Assembly: GCF_003116015.1 (NCBI RefSeq)
Contig: NZ_LGQZ01000044.1
Coordinates: 1-64,000 of the forward strand
Origin: Azospirillum sp. TSO22-1
GTDB taxonomy: Bacteria > Pseudomonadota > Alphaproteobacteria > Azospirillales > Azospirillaceae
Direction: 5' to 3'
Length of the DNA: 64,000 bases
Position numbers and translations under genes: made by a program. Below, one piece after another: positions 15,958 to 25,310 of the stretch. Every line of letters starts with the position of its first letter. Position 1 is the stretch's first letter. The notes beneath the pieces were generated by a model, which saw nothing but the letters and a program-made list of their open reading frames with translations, searched no databases and had not been told where the DNA came from.

Positions 15958-18327
15958 ATGCGACGCAGCGTCCTGGGAGCGTGCGTGATCGGGTCGGGCA
16001 CGGTTGGAATGGCGCTGGCGGCGGATCCGGCGCCGGTCACGCTGGCGCCGGTGGAGGTGACGGCGACCACGCCGTTGGCCGGGGCGGGCATCGAGGCCGA
16101 CAAGGTGCCGGTCAACGTCCGCCGGCTGACCGAGACCGACCTGTCGGAGCGTGGCGCGCCTGACCTGCTGGGCACGCTGGAGACGCGGCTGCCCAGCGTC
16201 AACGCCAACGCGGCGCAGAACAACCCCTTCCAGCCCGACCTGCAGTTCCGCGGCTTCACCGCCTCGCCGCTGATCGGCAACGCGCAGGGGCTGGCGGTCT
16301 ACCAGAACGGCGTGCGCGTCAACGAGGTGTTCGGCGACACCGTCAACTTCGACCTGATCCCGGACATCGCCATCCAGGACATGGACGTGGTGCCTGCCAC
16401 GCCGGCCTTCGGCCTGAACGCGCTGGGGGGTGCGCTCAACATCCGCATGAAGGACGGCTTCACCAGCCCGGGCGGCCAGCTGATCCTGCAGGGGGGCTCC
16501 TTCGGGCGGGTGCAGGGCGCCCTGGAGTACGGCATGCAGGCCGGCGACTACGCCGGTTACATCGCCGGGCAGGCGCTGCATGAGCGCGGCTGGCGCGAGC
16601 ACTCGCCCTCCACGCTGCGGCAGATGTACGGCGACGTCGGCGTGCGCGGCGCGCACGGGCAGGTCAACCTCTCCCTGACCGCCGCCAACAACAGCCTGAC
16701 CGGCAACGGCCCGGCCCCGGTCGAGCTGGTCTCGGCCGCGCGCTCGCACGTCTTCACCTATCCGGACCGCACCGAGAACAAGCTGGTCATGCCGGCGGTC
16801 CGCGCCGACCTCAAGGCGTCGGACACGCTGTCGTTCCAGGCCACCGGTTATGTCCGGCACTACGAGCGGCAAACGGTGAACGGCGACACGGTGGACGCGG
16901 AGGCCTGCGAATCCACCGACCGCAACCGCGATGGCCGCGACGACCGGACGGGCCAGCTGGTGTCGCTGCGCGACGACCGGCTGTGCCTGAACGACAGCGG
17001 CCCCGTGCTGGTCGACAGCCAGGGCCGGCCGATCGACGATTTCCTGAACGGCACGCGCGGCGGCGTGCTGAACCGCACCAGCACCACCTCCACCTCGGTC
17101 GGCGGCACGCTGCAGGCGACCAGCCAGGCGCCGATGTTCGGCCAGCCCAACACGCTGGTCGGCGGCGTCAGCCTGGACCATGGCGTAACGCGCTTCTCGG
17201 CGAGTTCGGAGATCGGCACGCTGACCGCCGATCGCACGGTGGCCCCCGTCGGCCTGATCATCCAGCAGCCGGACGGCGAGATCGCGCCGGTCTCGGTCCG
17301 CTCCACCACCACCTACGCCGGCGTTTATCTGTCGGACACGCTGGACGTCACCGACGCGCTGGCGCTGACCGCCGGCGGGCGGCTCAACGTCGCGCGGATC
17401 ATCCTTGACGACCGGCTGGGGACCGCGCTGAACGGCAGCCACCGCTTCACCCGCTTCAATCCCGCGGCCGGCGCCACCTACAAGGTCACGCCGGGATTGA
17501 CCGCGTACGCCGGCTACGCGGAGAGCAACCGGGTGCCGACGGCGGCGGAGCTGTCCTGCGCCGATCCGGCGCGGCCCTGCACGCTGACCAACTTCTTCCT
17601 GTCCGACCCGCCGCTCAAGCAGGTGGTCGGCCGCACCTGGGAGGGGGGCTTGCGCGGATCCAACGTCCGGCCGTTCGAGGGCGCGCGCCTGGACTGGAGC
17701 CTCGGGCTGTTCCGCAGCGGCCTCCAGGACGACATCCTGAACGTCGCCTCGGGCGTGCGCGGGCGCGGCTACTTCATCAACGCCGGGCGGACCCGCCGTC
17801 AGGGCGTCGAGACGGGCGTGCGTCTGTCTGGCGCAGGGTGGAGCGTCCACGCCGACTACGCCTACGTCGAGGGGACGTACGAGAGCACGCTGGTGCTCAA
17901 CAGCCCGGACAATCCGAACCGCGACCGCACCACGGGCACGGTGGTGGCCCGCCCCGGCGACCGGCTGCCGGGCATCCCCGCCCATCGCATCAAGCTGGGC
18001 GGCTCGCTGAAGGTGACGGACGCCTGGACCGTCGGCGGCACGCTGAACGCCTTCTCCGGCCAGACCTACGTGGGCGATCCCTCCGGGTCGGTCGGCAAGG
18101 TCAAGGGCTACGTCACGCTCGATGCGACGACGAGCTACCAGATCACCGAGATGGTGCAGGTCTTCGGGCTGGTGAAGAACGTCACCAACGCGCACTACTC
18201 CACCTTCGGGACCTTTGGCGGCGTGCGCGAGGTCCCCCTCGCCGAGGCGCCCGGCGCGCGGGATCCGCGCTTCGTCAGCCCGGCGCCGCCGCGGGCGTTC
18301 TACGGCGGCGTGCGCGTCGTCTTCTGA
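15958..18327 (+). CDS. TonB-dependent outer-membrane receptor
   Basis: A 789-residue outer-membrane receptor. It has a signal peptide (to about VGMALAA), a likely TonB box (VEVTAT), a plug domain (VPVNVRRLTETDL, DLQFRGF, GLAVYQNGVRVNEVFGD, NALGGALNIRMKDG) and a long beta-barrel ending in a terminal Phe (YGGVRVVF). TonB-dependent receptors import iron chelates, cobalamin, some sugars or metals; the ligand cannot be read here. It is followed 17 bases later by its own tonB gene and is divergent from a two-component system, suggesting a self-contained regulated uptake unit. The ATG at 15958 is preferred over a TTG at 15946. Confidence 0.88.
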   Translation: MRRSVLGACVIGSGTVGMALAADPAPVTLAPVEVTATTPLAGAGIEADKVPVNVRRLTETDLSERGAPDLLGTLETRLPSVNANAAQNNPFQPDLQFRGFTASPLIGNAQGLAVYQNGVRVNEVFGDTVNFDLIPDIAIQDMDVVPATPAFGLNALGGALNIRMKDGFTSPGGQLILQGGSFGRVQGALEYGMQAGDYAGYIAGQALHERGWREHSPSTLRQMYGDVGVRGAHGQVNLSLTAANNSLTGNGPAPVELVSAARSHVFTYPDRTENKLVMPAVRADLKASDTLSFQATGYVRHYERQTVNGDTVDAEACESTDRNRDGRDDRTGQLVSLRDDRLCLNDSGPVLVDSQGRPIDDFLNGTRGGVLNRTSTTSTSVGGTLQATSQAPMFGQPNTLVGGVSLDHGVTRFSASSEIGTLTADRTVAPVGLIIQQPDGEIAPVSVRSTTTYAGVYLSDTLDVTDALALTAGGRLNVARIILDDRLGTALNGSHRFTRFNPAAGATYKVTPGLTAYAGYAESNRVPTAAELSCADPARPCTLTNFFLSDPPLKQVVGRTWEGGLRGSNVRPFEGARLDWSLGLFRSGLQDDILNVASGVRGRGYFINAGRTRRQGVETGVRLSGAGWSVHADYAYVEGTYESTLVLNSPDNPNRDRTTGTVVARPGDRLPGIPAHRIKLGGSLKVTDAWTVGGTLNAFSGQTYVGDPSGSVGKVKGYVTLDATTSYQITEMVQVFGLVKNVTNAHYSTFGTFGGVREVPLAEAPGARDPRFVSPAPPRAFYGGVRVVF

Positions 18328-18344
18328 ACGGGGAGGGCGCGGCG

Positions 18345-19247
18345 GTGGCCTTCGCGCACGACGGCTCCACTGGCAGTCCTCTCGGTGGCCTGGAGCGGGC
18401 CGTCCCGTTCCGGGCCGACGGGCGGCAGGGCCGGTGCGACGCGATCGCCGGGATGCTGTCGGCCCTTCTGCACGTCGCCGTCGTGACCGGCGTGCTCCTG
18501 GTCCCTCCCGGTGAAAGGGGCCTACCGGAGGTGCCGTCCGCTGTGGCCGTCGATCTCATTCTGGAGCTGGCCGCACCCGAAGAGGCGCCGGCGTCCGAGG
18601 AGCCCCCGGTTTCGGCGGATCCGCCGGCGCCGGCCCCGGCCGAGGCCACCCCAGCCCCGCTTGCCGAGTCCGCCGCAGAGCCAGCATCGGCCGTCGAACA
18701 GCCATCCGCCGCGTCAGCGGAAGTTCCGATGGAGCCTGTCTCGGTCGAGGCGATCGTGTCGCCATCGGATGCAGCCCCACCTCCAGCAGTGCTGCCTGCC
18801 GAGGCCTTGCCGGCCGCCGCCCTTCTTCGTCCGCCGCGAAAGCCGCGGGTGGCGCCGCCGACGGCACCGCAGGCGAGCCCACGTCCGTCTCCGACGGTGT
18901 CGGCCATGCCCGCGGAGCCGTCCCGTCCCTCGCCGGAGCACCCCGCCGCTTCCGTGATCGTTTCCGTCGATTACGCGGCATCCGTCAGCAGCCGCCTGGA
19001 ACGGCTCAAGACCTATCCGCGGCAGGCGCGCCTGCAACGTCAGGAGGGAACCGTCCTGGTCCGCTTCAGAGTGGACGCCGAGGGCCAAGTCGTGTCGTGC
19101 GCGATTGCCGGCGGTTCCGGCTATGCCCTGCTGGACGAAGAGGCGTGCGCCCTGGTCCGCCGCGCGTCGCCGCTGCCTTCGCCGCCCGGCACGAGTGGGC
19201 AAGGCTCGCTGGAACTGACCGTTCCGGTGCGCTTCTTCCTGAACTAG
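18345..19247 (+). CDS. tonB: TonB energy-transducing protein
   Basis: A 300-residue TonB. A single membrane helix (AGMLSALLHVAVVTGVLLV) near residues 37-56 is followed by a long Pro/Ala/Glu-rich periplasmic linker. The C-terminal TonB domain reads RLERLKTYPRQARLQRQEG, VLVRFRVDAEGQVVSC and LDEEACALVRRASPLP, as in the family. The GTG start lies eight bases after GGGAGG. It directly follows the receptor gene and probably serves it. No exbB or exbD gene is in the window, so the motor must be encoded elsewhere. Confidence 0.9.
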   Translation: MAFAHDGSTGSPLGGLERAVPFRADGRQGRCDAIAGMLSALLHVAVVTGVLLVPPGERGLPEVPSAVAVDLILELAAPEEAPASEEPPVSADPPAPAPAEATPAPLAESAAEPASAVEQPSAASAEVPMEPVSVEAIVSPSDAAPPPAVLPAEALPAAALLRPPRKPRVAPPTAPQASPRPSPTVSAMPAEPSRPSPEHPAASVIVSVDYAASVSSRLERLKTYPRQARLQRQEGTVLVRFRVDAEGQVVSCAIAGGSGYALLDEEACALVRRASPLPSPPGTSGQGSLELTVPVRFFLN

Positions 19248-19267
19248 GGCGGTTCGGGATTCGCAAA

Positions 19268-19357
19268 TGGCGGATGGGGTGGGATTCGAACCCACGGTGG
19301 AGTTACCCCCACGCCAGTTTTCAAGACTGGAGCCTTAAACCGCTCGGCCACCCATCC
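19268..19357 (-). tRNA. tRNA-Ser (anticodon UGA)
   Basis: The minus strand folds into a 90-base class II tRNA: acceptor GGATGGG/CCCATCC, D arm GCCGAGCGGTTTAAGGC, anticodon stem CCAGT/ACTGG with loop CTTGAAA (anticodon TGA at 19321-19323), a long variable arm typical of serine, T arm GTGGG TTCGAAT CCCAC, discriminator G and an encoded CCA. It reads UCN serine codons, chiefly UCA. Confidence 0.96.
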
Positions 19358-19370
19358 ACGGCGCCCAGAT

Positions 19371-19399
19371 GGGATATGGGAAGGCGGCGCGCGGGTCAA
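19371..19399 (-). promoter_or_regulatory. Promoter of tRNA-Ser
   Basis: On the minus strand TTGACC (19399-19394) is separated by 17 bases from TATCCC (19376-19371), placing a start a few bases before the tRNA 5' end. It fits a sigma-70 class promoter. Confidence 0.5.
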
Positions 19400-19429
19400 C
19401 CCCCAGGTGCTGGCTCCGGTGCGTGGGTA

Positions 19430-20002
19430 TCAGGTGCGGATGGGCCGGCCCAGCGTGCGCAGGCGCCGCACCGGCTTCGGCGCCGCGGGCGCGTCGGAGA
19501 AGTCGGGCAGGCTGGGCGCGCGGGCGATGATCTTGCCGATCATTCCCACCGTCTCCTCCAGTTCGGCCAGGACCGTGTCCGGCACCTGGCCCTGGAAGCG
19601 CGGCTGCGCCAGCTTGGCGCGGGTCTCCTCAAGGTTGCGCAGTTCGGGCTCGAACAGCTCGCGCGCGCCGATCGGCAGCACCTGGTCGTCCTTCATGGTG
19701 GCGAAGTAGTTGCGCGTCGCCTTCACCAGCATGACGGTCAGCAGCAGATCCATCCGCTCGAACTCGGTGCGCAGGTCGTCCAGCTTCTCGCCGACGTAAG
19801 CGCGCAGCCGGTCTTCGGTCAGGGCCACCAACGCCCGGACCTCCTCCACCTTGCGGCGGAAGTCGCCGTAGGAGGCGAAGCGGTCGTCGTCCATGTCGCG
19901 TTGGGCACGCTCGGCCAGCCCCACCGCCTCGCGCGCCTGCCGTTCGAGCGCGAGCAGCAGGCCCTCGACCTCCTGACGGACGTTCTTGGCGCGCCACACC
20001 AT
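19430..20002 (-). CDS. Hypothetical helical protein
   Basis: A 190-residue soluble protein, almost all predicted helix from its heptad-like pattern (VRQEVEGLLLALERQAREAV, KVEEVRALVALTEDRL, DDLRTEFERMDLLLTVM), with a short Pro-rich C-terminus. It has neither signal peptide nor membrane helix. It lies between xth and the tRNA gene, 81 bases after xth. No family was recognised. The internal coiled-coil character suggests a scaffold or a nucleoid- or membrane-associated role, which is unproven. Confidence 0.6.
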   Translation of the reverse strand: MVWRAKNVRQEVEGLLLALERQAREAVGLAERAQRDMDDDRFASYGDFRRKVEEVRALVALTEDRLRAYVGEKLDDLRTEFERMDLLLTVMLVKATRNYFATMKDDQVLPIGARELFEPELRNLEETRAKLAQPRFQGQVPDTVLAELEETVGMIGKIIARAPSLPDFSDAPAAPKPVRRLRTLGRPIRT

Positions 20003-20083
20003 TCCACGATCCCCAACACCCGGCGGCCCGGATGAGCGCCGTACACCCTCCCTTGTAGGGTGTCGCGATTAACAAAGCTTTAT

Positions 20084-20866
20084 TTAAATTGCGTCGAAAT
20101 CCCGCAATTCGAGGACGACCGGCGTGTGGTCGGAGGCCTTCTCGGCGCCGCGCGGGCGGCGGTCGATGGCGCAGCCGACCAGCCGGTCGGCCGCCTGCGG
20201 CGACAGCAGGAAATGATCGATGCGCAGGCCCAGGTCGCGCGGCCACGCACCCGCCTGATAGTCCCAGAAGGTGTAGGCCTTGGCGTCGTCGTGCAGCGCC
20301 CGGTAGGCGTCGGTGAGGCCGAGGTTCAGCAACTCGCGGAACTTCTGCCGCGACTCCAGGCGGAACAGCGCGTCCTCCTGCCAGCCGACGGGGTCGTAGA
20401 CGTCGCGCGGCTCGGGGATGATGTTGTAGTCACCGCCCAGCACGAACGGCAGCTCGGAATCCAGCAGTGTCCGCGCGTGCGCGATCAGCCGGTCCATCCA
20501 GCGCAGCTTGTAGGGGTACTTCTCGGTGCCGACCGGGTTGCCGTTGGGCAGGTAGAGCGAGGCGACGCGGTAGCCGCCGACGGTGGCCTCGACGTAGCGG
20601 GCCTGCTCGTCCTCCGGTTCGCCGGGCAGGCGGGTCAGCGTCACCTCGGCGGGCTGCCTGGAGAGCAGGGCGACGCCGTTGTAGGCCTTCTGCCCGACGG
20701 CGGTCACGTGGTAGCCGAGATCCTCGAACACGGCGCGCGGGAAGGCGTCCGTCTCGCACTTGATCTCTTGGAAGAGGGCGACGTCCGGCGAGACGGCGCG
20801 CAGCCAGTCGGTGACGACGGGCAGGCGCGCCTTCGCCGAATTGACGTTCCAGGTGGCGATCTTCAC
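20084..20866 (-). CDS. xth: Exodeoxyribonuclease III
   Basis: A 260-residue AP endonuclease/3'-5' exonuclease of the EEP superfamily that cuts at abasic sites in base-excision repair. Key elements are visible: KIATWNVNSAKARLP at the N-terminus, the metal-binding Glu34 in FQEIK, GVALLSR, the active-site LGGDYNIIPEP near residues 143-153, LGLRIDHFL and the terminal SDHTPVVLEL. The length is standard. It follows erpA after eight bases, so the two are probably one transcript. Confidence 0.95.
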   Translation of the reverse strand: MKIATWNVNSAKARLPVVTDWLRAVSPDVALFQEIKCETDAFPRAVFEDLGYHVTAVGQKAYNGVALLSRQPAEVTLTRLPGEPEDEQARYVEATVGGYRVASLYLPNGNPVGTEKYPYKLRWMDRLIAHARTLLDSELPFVLGGDYNIIPEPRDVYDPVGWQEDALFRLESRQKFRELLNLGLTDAYRALHDDAKAYTFWDYQAGAWPRDLGLRIDHFLLSPQAADRLVGCAIDRRPRGAEKASDHTPVVLELRDFDAI

Positions 20867-20874
20867 GGGCTTGC

Positions 20875-21222
20875 TCAGACCGCGAAGGACGAGCCGCAGC
20901 CGCAGGACGACTTGGCGTTCGGGTTCTTGATCTGGAAGGCGGCGCCCATCAGGTCCTCGACGTAGTCCAACACCGCGCCGTCCAAAAGGTCGAGCGAGCA
21001 GTCGTCGGTGACCACCTTGGTGCCGTTGTGCTCGAACAGGTGGTCGTCGGCGTTCACCGCGTCGTCGAAGTTGAAGCCGTACTGGAAGCCGGAGCAGCCG
21101 CCGCCGGAGACGGTCAGGCGCAGCATCATGCCCGGCTTGCCTTCCATCTGCACCAGGGTGGCGATGCGCTCGGCCGCGCTGTCGGAGATGCGGAGCATGC
21201 GCTCGGTCGTCACGTCGGACAT
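20875..21222 (-). CDS. erpA: Iron-sulfur cluster insertion protein ErpA
   Basis: A 115-residue A-type carrier that receives Fe-S clusters from the scaffold and passes them to apo-enzymes. The three ligand cysteines are present: Cys43 in GGGCSGFQY and Cys107/Cys109 in CGCGSSF. It is divergent from dgt and upstream of xth, an order usual in alphaproteobacteria. ErpA and IscA are hard to separate by sequence; the location outside an isc/suf cluster favours ErpA. Confidence 0.92.
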   Translation of the reverse strand: MSDVTTERMLRISDSAAERIATLVQMEGKPGMMLRLTVSGGGCSGFQYGFNFDDAVNADDHLFEHNGTKVVTDDCSLDLLDGAVLDYVEDLMGAAFQIKNPNAKSSCGCGSSFAV

Positions 21223-21372
21223 GGGATACCCTATTGGAAGCGGATGGCCGGAACCCTACGCCGAAATGTAGGGGGAGCGGGGCCGTTCGTCAAAGGTGCC
21301 CCTTTCGGAGGGCGGGGTTTTAGACCGCCTTCCCGGTTGCACCCCAACCCGCCCAGGGCTAGTGTCCGCGCC

Positions 21373-22572
21373 ATGACGGCGGACATGTACCAGGCACAGC
21401 TCGCCCCCTACGCCTGCCACCCGGCGCACAGCCGCGGGCGGCTGGTGCGGGAGGACGAGAGCCCGACGCGCTCGTGCTTCCAGCGCGACCGCGACCGCAT
21501 CGTGCATTCCGGCGCCTTCCGCAAGCTGAAATACAAGACCCAGGTCTTCATCTACCACGAGGGCGACTATTACCGCACCCGGCTGACCCACAGCCTGGAG
21601 GTGGCGCAGATCGCCCGCTCGATCAGCCGCACGCTCGGCCTCAACGAGGATCTGGCGGAGGCGGTGGCGCTCGCCCATGACCTCGGCCACACGCCGTTCG
21701 GGCACGCCGGCGAGATCGCGCTGAACGCCTGCATGGAGCCCTACGGCGGCTTCAGCCACAACGACCAGGCGCTGCGCATCCTGACCCGGCTGGAGCACCG
21801 CTACGCCGGCTTCGACGGGCTGAACCTGACGTGGGAGGCGCTGGAGGGCGTGGTCAAGCACAACGGCCCGCTGCTGCCGCTGCCGGACGGGCAGGGGCTG
21901 CCGACCACCATCCGCGCCTTCCAGGACGCCTGGGACCTGGAACTGCACACCAACCCCGGCGCCGAGGCGCAGGTGGCGGCGCTGGCCGACGACATCGCCT
22001 ACAACAACCACGACATCGACGACGGCCTGCGCGCCGGCCTGTTCGACATGGACGAGGTGGCGGAACTGCCGCTGTTCGGCCCCATCGTCCGCGAGGTCTG
22101 CGACCGCTACCCGGGCCTGGAGCGCGGCCGGCTGATCCACGAGACGGTGCGCCGGCTGATCGACCGCATGGCCACCGACCTGCTGACCGAGACGCGGGCC
22201 CGGCTGGCCGGGATGAAGCCCGGCTCCGCCGCCGAGGTGCGCGCCGCCGGCCGGCCGGTGGTCGCCTTCTCCGACCGGATGCTGGAGGAGCAGCGGCCGC
22301 TGCGCGCCTTCCTGCGGCAGCGGATGTACCGCCACTACCGGGTCAACCGGGAGATGAGCAAGTGCAAGCGCGTGGTCCGCGCGCTGTTCCAGCTGTTCAT
22401 GGACGAACCGAACTGCCTGCCCACCCAGTGGCAGGCCGACCTCGCGGCCACCGGCGGCGAGACGGACCTGACCGTCCGCGCCCGTCTGGTGGCCGACTAC
22501 ATCGCGGGCATGACCGACCGCTTCGCGCTGGCCGAGTACAGCCGCCTCTTCGACATGGATGCGAAGACCTAA
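21373..22572 (+). CDS. dgt: dGTP triphosphohydrolase-like protein
   Basis: A 399-residue HD-domain protein of the deoxyguanosinetriphosphate triphosphohydrolase-like family (type 2), which hydrolyses dNTPs to nucleosides and triphosphate. The metal-binding residues are visible in RTRLTHSLEVAQIAR (about residue 73) and AHDLGHTPFGHAGE (about residue 102), with DDIAYNNHDIDDG later. The start at 21373 is chosen because the family begins shortly before the conserved SRGR...SPTRSCFQRDRDR region. It is three bases ahead of argS and likely co-transcribed. Confidence 0.93.
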   Translation: MTADMYQAQLAPYACHPAHSRGRLVREDESPTRSCFQRDRDRIVHSGAFRKLKYKTQVFIYHEGDYYRTRLTHSLEVAQIARSISRTLGLNEDLAEAVALAHDLGHTPFGHAGEIALNACMEPYGGFSHNDQALRILTRLEHRYAGFDGLNLTWEALEGVVKHNGPLLPLPDGQGLPTTIRAFQDAWDLELHTNPGAEAQVAALADDIAYNNHDIDDGLRAGLFDMDEVAELPLFGPIVREVCDRYPGLERGRLIHETVRRLIDRMATDLLTETRARLAGMKPGSAAEVRAAGRPVVAFSDRMLEEQRPLRAFLRQRMYRHYRVNREMSKCKRVVRALFQLFMDEPNCLPTQWQADLAATGGETDLTVRARLVADYIAGMTDRFALAEYSRLFDMDAKT

Positions 22573-22575
22573 GAG

Positions 22576-24330
22576 ATGAATATTTTCAAGGCGTTCGAGA
22601 ACGATATTCGCAAGATCCTGGAGGAACTGGCGGCGGAAGGCGCCCTTCCGGCCGGGCTGGACACCTCCCGCGTGACCGTGGAGCCGCCGCGCGAGGCGGC
22701 GCACGGTGACCTGTCCACCAACGCCGCCATGGTGCTGGCCAAGCCGGCCGGGCAGCCGCCGCGCAAGCTGGCCGAAGCGCTGGCCGCCAAGCTGAAGGCG
22801 CGCGCCGACGTCACCAGCGTCGAGATCGCCGGCCCGGGCTTCGTGAACCTGCGCCTGTCGCCCGCCGTCTGGCGCGACCGCCTGAAGGACATCCTGGCCG
22901 CCGGCACCGCCTACGGCCAGAGCGACATCGGCAAGGACGCGCCGGTGAACGTCGAGTACGTCTCGGCCAACCCGACCGGCCCGCTGCACGCGGCGCACGG
23001 CCGCGGCGCGGTGTTCGGTGACGCGCTGGCGGCGCTGCTGGAGAAGGCCGGCCATAAGGTCACGCGCGAGTACTACATCAACGACGCCGGCGCCCAGGTC
23101 GAGGTGCTGGCGCGCTCCACGTATCTCCGCTACCGCGAGGCGCTGGGCGAGGACATCGGCGAGATCCCGGCCGGCCTCTATCCCGGCGAGTACCTCAAGG
23201 ACGTCGGCCAGGAGCTGGCGCAGCGCGATGGCAATAAGTGGCTGCAAGCGCCTGAAAACGAATGGCTTCCGGCCTGCCGCGACTTCGCCATCGCGCGCAT
23301 CATGGAGTGGATCAGGGACGACCTCGGCGCCCTGAACATCCGCATGGACGCGTACACGTCGGAGCGTGCGCTGGTGCAGTCCGGCGCCGTGGACACGGCG
23401 CTGAAGGCGCTGGAGGACCGCGGGCTGATCTACGTCGGCGTGCTGGAACCGCCCAAGGGCAAGAAGCCCGACGACTGGGAGCCGCGCCCGCAAACCCTGT
23501 TCAAATCCACGGACTTCGGCGACGACGTTGACCGTCCGCTGAAGAAGTCGGACGGCTCGTTTACCTACTTCTCGAACGACATCGCCTACCACCACGACAA
23601 GTACGTGCGCGGCTTCGCCAACCTGATCGACGTCTGGGGCGCCGACCATGGCGGCTACGTCAAGCGCATGCAGGCGGCGACCTCGGCCATCACCGGCGGC
23701 GAGGCGGCGCTGGACGTGAAGCTGTGCCAGCTCGTCCACCTCATGCAGAACGGCCAGCCGGTCAAGATGTCGAAACGCGCCGGCACCTTCGTGACGCTGC
23801 GCGACGTGATCGAGACGGTGGGCAGGGACGTCGTCCGCTTCATCATGCTGACCCGGCGCAACGACCAGACGCTGGAGTTCGACTACGCCAAGGTGACCGA
23901 GCAGTCGAAGGACAACCCGGTCTTCTACGTGCAGTACGCGCACGCCCGCTGCCGCTCGGTGCTGCGCCACGCCGCAGAGGCCTTGCCCGGCAAGGACCTG
24001 ACGGCGGACGGCCTCACCGCCGCCAACCTCTCCCGCCTCGACGATGAGGCGGAACTGGCGCTGGTCAAGCGCATGGCGACCTGGCCGCGCCTGGTCGAAT
24101 CCGCCGCCGAGGCGCACGAGCCGCACCGCGTCGCCTTCTACCTGTACGACCTCGCGTCCGACTTCCACGCGCTGTGGAACAAGGGCCGCGATGACGCCAG
24201 CCTGCGCTTCCTCATCGAGGGTGACGAGGAACTGACGCTGGCCCGCCTCGCCATGGTGCAGGCGACGGCGACGGTGATCGCCTCCGGCCTGCAGGTCATG
24301 GGGGTGGAGCCGGTCGAGGAGATGCGCTGA
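22576..24330 (+). CDS. argS: Arginyl-tRNA synthetase
   Basis: A 584-residue class I aminoacyl-tRNA synthetase that charges tRNA-Arg. The N-terminal domain is followed by the ATP-binding HIGH-equivalent in [13 protein letters not shown] (about residue 137), INDAGAQ, the KMSK-like loop [13 protein letters not shown] (about residue 397) and the C-terminal anticodon-binding helical domain ([17 protein letters not shown]). The length is normal. The stop overlaps the start of the SPOR gene. Confidence 0.97.
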   Translation: MNIFKAFENDIRKILEELAAEGALPAGLDTSRVTVEPPREAAHGDLSTNAAMVLAKPAGQPPRKLAEALAAKLKARADVTSVEIAGPGFVNLRLSPAVWRDRLKDILAAGTAYGQSDIGKDAPVNVEYVSANPTGPLHAAHGRGAVFGDALAALLEKAGHKVTREYYINDAGAQVEVLARSTYLRYREALGEDIGEIPAGLYPGEYLKDVGQELAQRDGNKWLQAPENEWLPACRDFAIARIMEWIRDDLGALNIRMDAYTSERALVQSGAVDTALKALEDRGLIYVGVLEPPKGKKPDDWEPRPQTLFKSTDFGDDVDRPLKKSDGSFTYFSNDIAYHHDKYVRGFANLIDVWGADHGGYVKRMQAATSAITGGEAALDVKLCQLVHLMQNGQPVKMSKRAGTFVTLRDVIETVGRDVVRFIMLTRRNDQTLEFDYAKVTEQSKDNPVFYVQYAHARCRSVLRHAAEALPGKDLTADGLTAANLSRLDDEAELALVKRMATWPRLVESAAEAHEPHRVAFYLYDLASDFHALWNKGRDDASLRFLIEGDEELTLARLAMVQATATVIASGLQVMGVEPVEEMR

Positions 24331-25310
24331 TGAAGTACGAGGGCGACGTCAACTACGCGTCCAACCCCTACGGCTACCCGCCCGCGGAACCGCGCCGGCG
24401 GCGCGGCCTGCTGGGGCTGGGCGCCTCGGTGGTCGGTATCGCGGCGTTTGCGGGCGTCGTCCTCTACGCCTACAAGGGGCATGACCGGACCGGACCGGAC
24501 GGCGGCCCGCCGCTGCTGGAGGCCGACGCCACGCCGACCAAGCTGCGCCCCGAGCAGCCCGGCGGCATGGAGGTGCCGCACCAGGACAAGCTGGTCTTCG
24601 ACCGCCTGAACCATGGCGCCAAGGACGGCAAGCCGCCGGTCGAGCACCTGCTGCCGGCGCCCGAGGCGCCGCTGCCGCGCCCGGTGGTGACGCCGCAGGT
24701 GCCGGACCTGCCGGCCACCCTGCCGCCGCCCGCCGTGGCGTCGCCGCCGCCGCCGGCCACCACGACCGTTCCGAAGGCGCCCGCCGACGTGCTGCCGCCG
24801 GTGGTGCCGCCGCCGCCGGTGCAGGTGCAGGCCGCGCTGCCGCCGCCACTGCCGGCCGGCGGCCAGTCGAGCCAGGTCGCCGCGTTGCCGATCGCCCCTC
24901 CCAGGGCGACGCCACCGGCCGCCAAGACTCCCGCTCCCGCGCCGCAGCCGGCCGTTGCCGCGCCGTCGAAGCCGGCGCCCGCCCCGGCGCCGCAGGCCGT
25001 TCCGCAGTCGCCGCAGCCGGCGGCCGCGCCCAAGGCACCACCCGCGCCCGCACCATCGGCCGGGGGCAGCGGCTACCGCGTCCAGCTCGCCTCGGTGCGC
25101 AGCGAGGCCGAGGCGGCGGCGGAGTGGAAGCGGCTGTCCGGCAGGCATTCCGAACTGGGCGGCCTGAGCATGCAGGTCGCCAAGGCCGACCTGGGCGAGA
25201 AGGGCGTCTACTACCGCGTGCAGGGCGGCAGCGTCGACGAGGCGCGGGCCAAGTCCATCTGCGAGAAGCTGAAGGCACAGAACGTGGGGTGCGTGGTTGT
25301 CCGTCCCTAA
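24330..25310 (+). CDS. SPOR-domain inner-membrane protein
   Basis: A 326-residue bitopic protein. A short basic cytoplasmic N-terminus (RRRRGLLGLG) precedes one membrane helix (ASVVGIAAFAGVVLYAY, about residues 32-48), then about 200 residues of Pro/Ala-rich periplasmic linker, and a C-terminal SPOR domain (YRVQLASVRSEAEA to VGCVVVRP). SPOR domains bind glycan strands lacking stem peptides at division sites. The ATG overlaps the argS TGA, and nagZ follows with a 14-base overlap, so peptidoglycan functions are grouped here. Confidence 0.88.
   Translation: MKYEGDVNYASNPYGYPPAEPRRRRGLLGLGASVVGIAAFAGVVLYAYKGHDRTGPDGGPPLLEADATPTKLRPEQPGGMEVPHQDKLVFDRLNHGAKDGKPPVEHLLPAPEAPLPRPVVTPQVPDLPATLPPPAVASPPPPATTTVPKAPADVLPPVVPPPPVQVQAALPPPLPAGGQSSQVAALPIAPPRATPPAAKTPAPAPQPAVAAPSKPAPAPAPQAVPQSPQPAAAPKAPPAPAPSAGGSGYRVQLASVRSEAEAAAEWKRLSGRHSELGGLSMQVAKADLGEKGVYYRVQGGSVDEARAKSICEKLKAQNVGCVVVRP

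Noticed and set aside
19248-19430. Possible genomic-island insertion at tRNA-Ser
   Set aside because: The tRNA is intact, and no direct repeat of its 3' end and no integrase is seen nearby; the integrase remnant at 151-258 is 19 kb away.
21256-24168. 970-residue minus-strand frame
   Set aside because: It is antisense to dgt and argS, both unambiguous, and its residue content (Arg, Val, His, Gln) is typical of a GC-rich shadow.
24700-25060. Repeat-like Pro/Ala-rich DNA in the SPOR gene
   Set aside because: It is codon-level low complexity of a periplasmic linker, not a tandem DNA repeat or CRISPR array.
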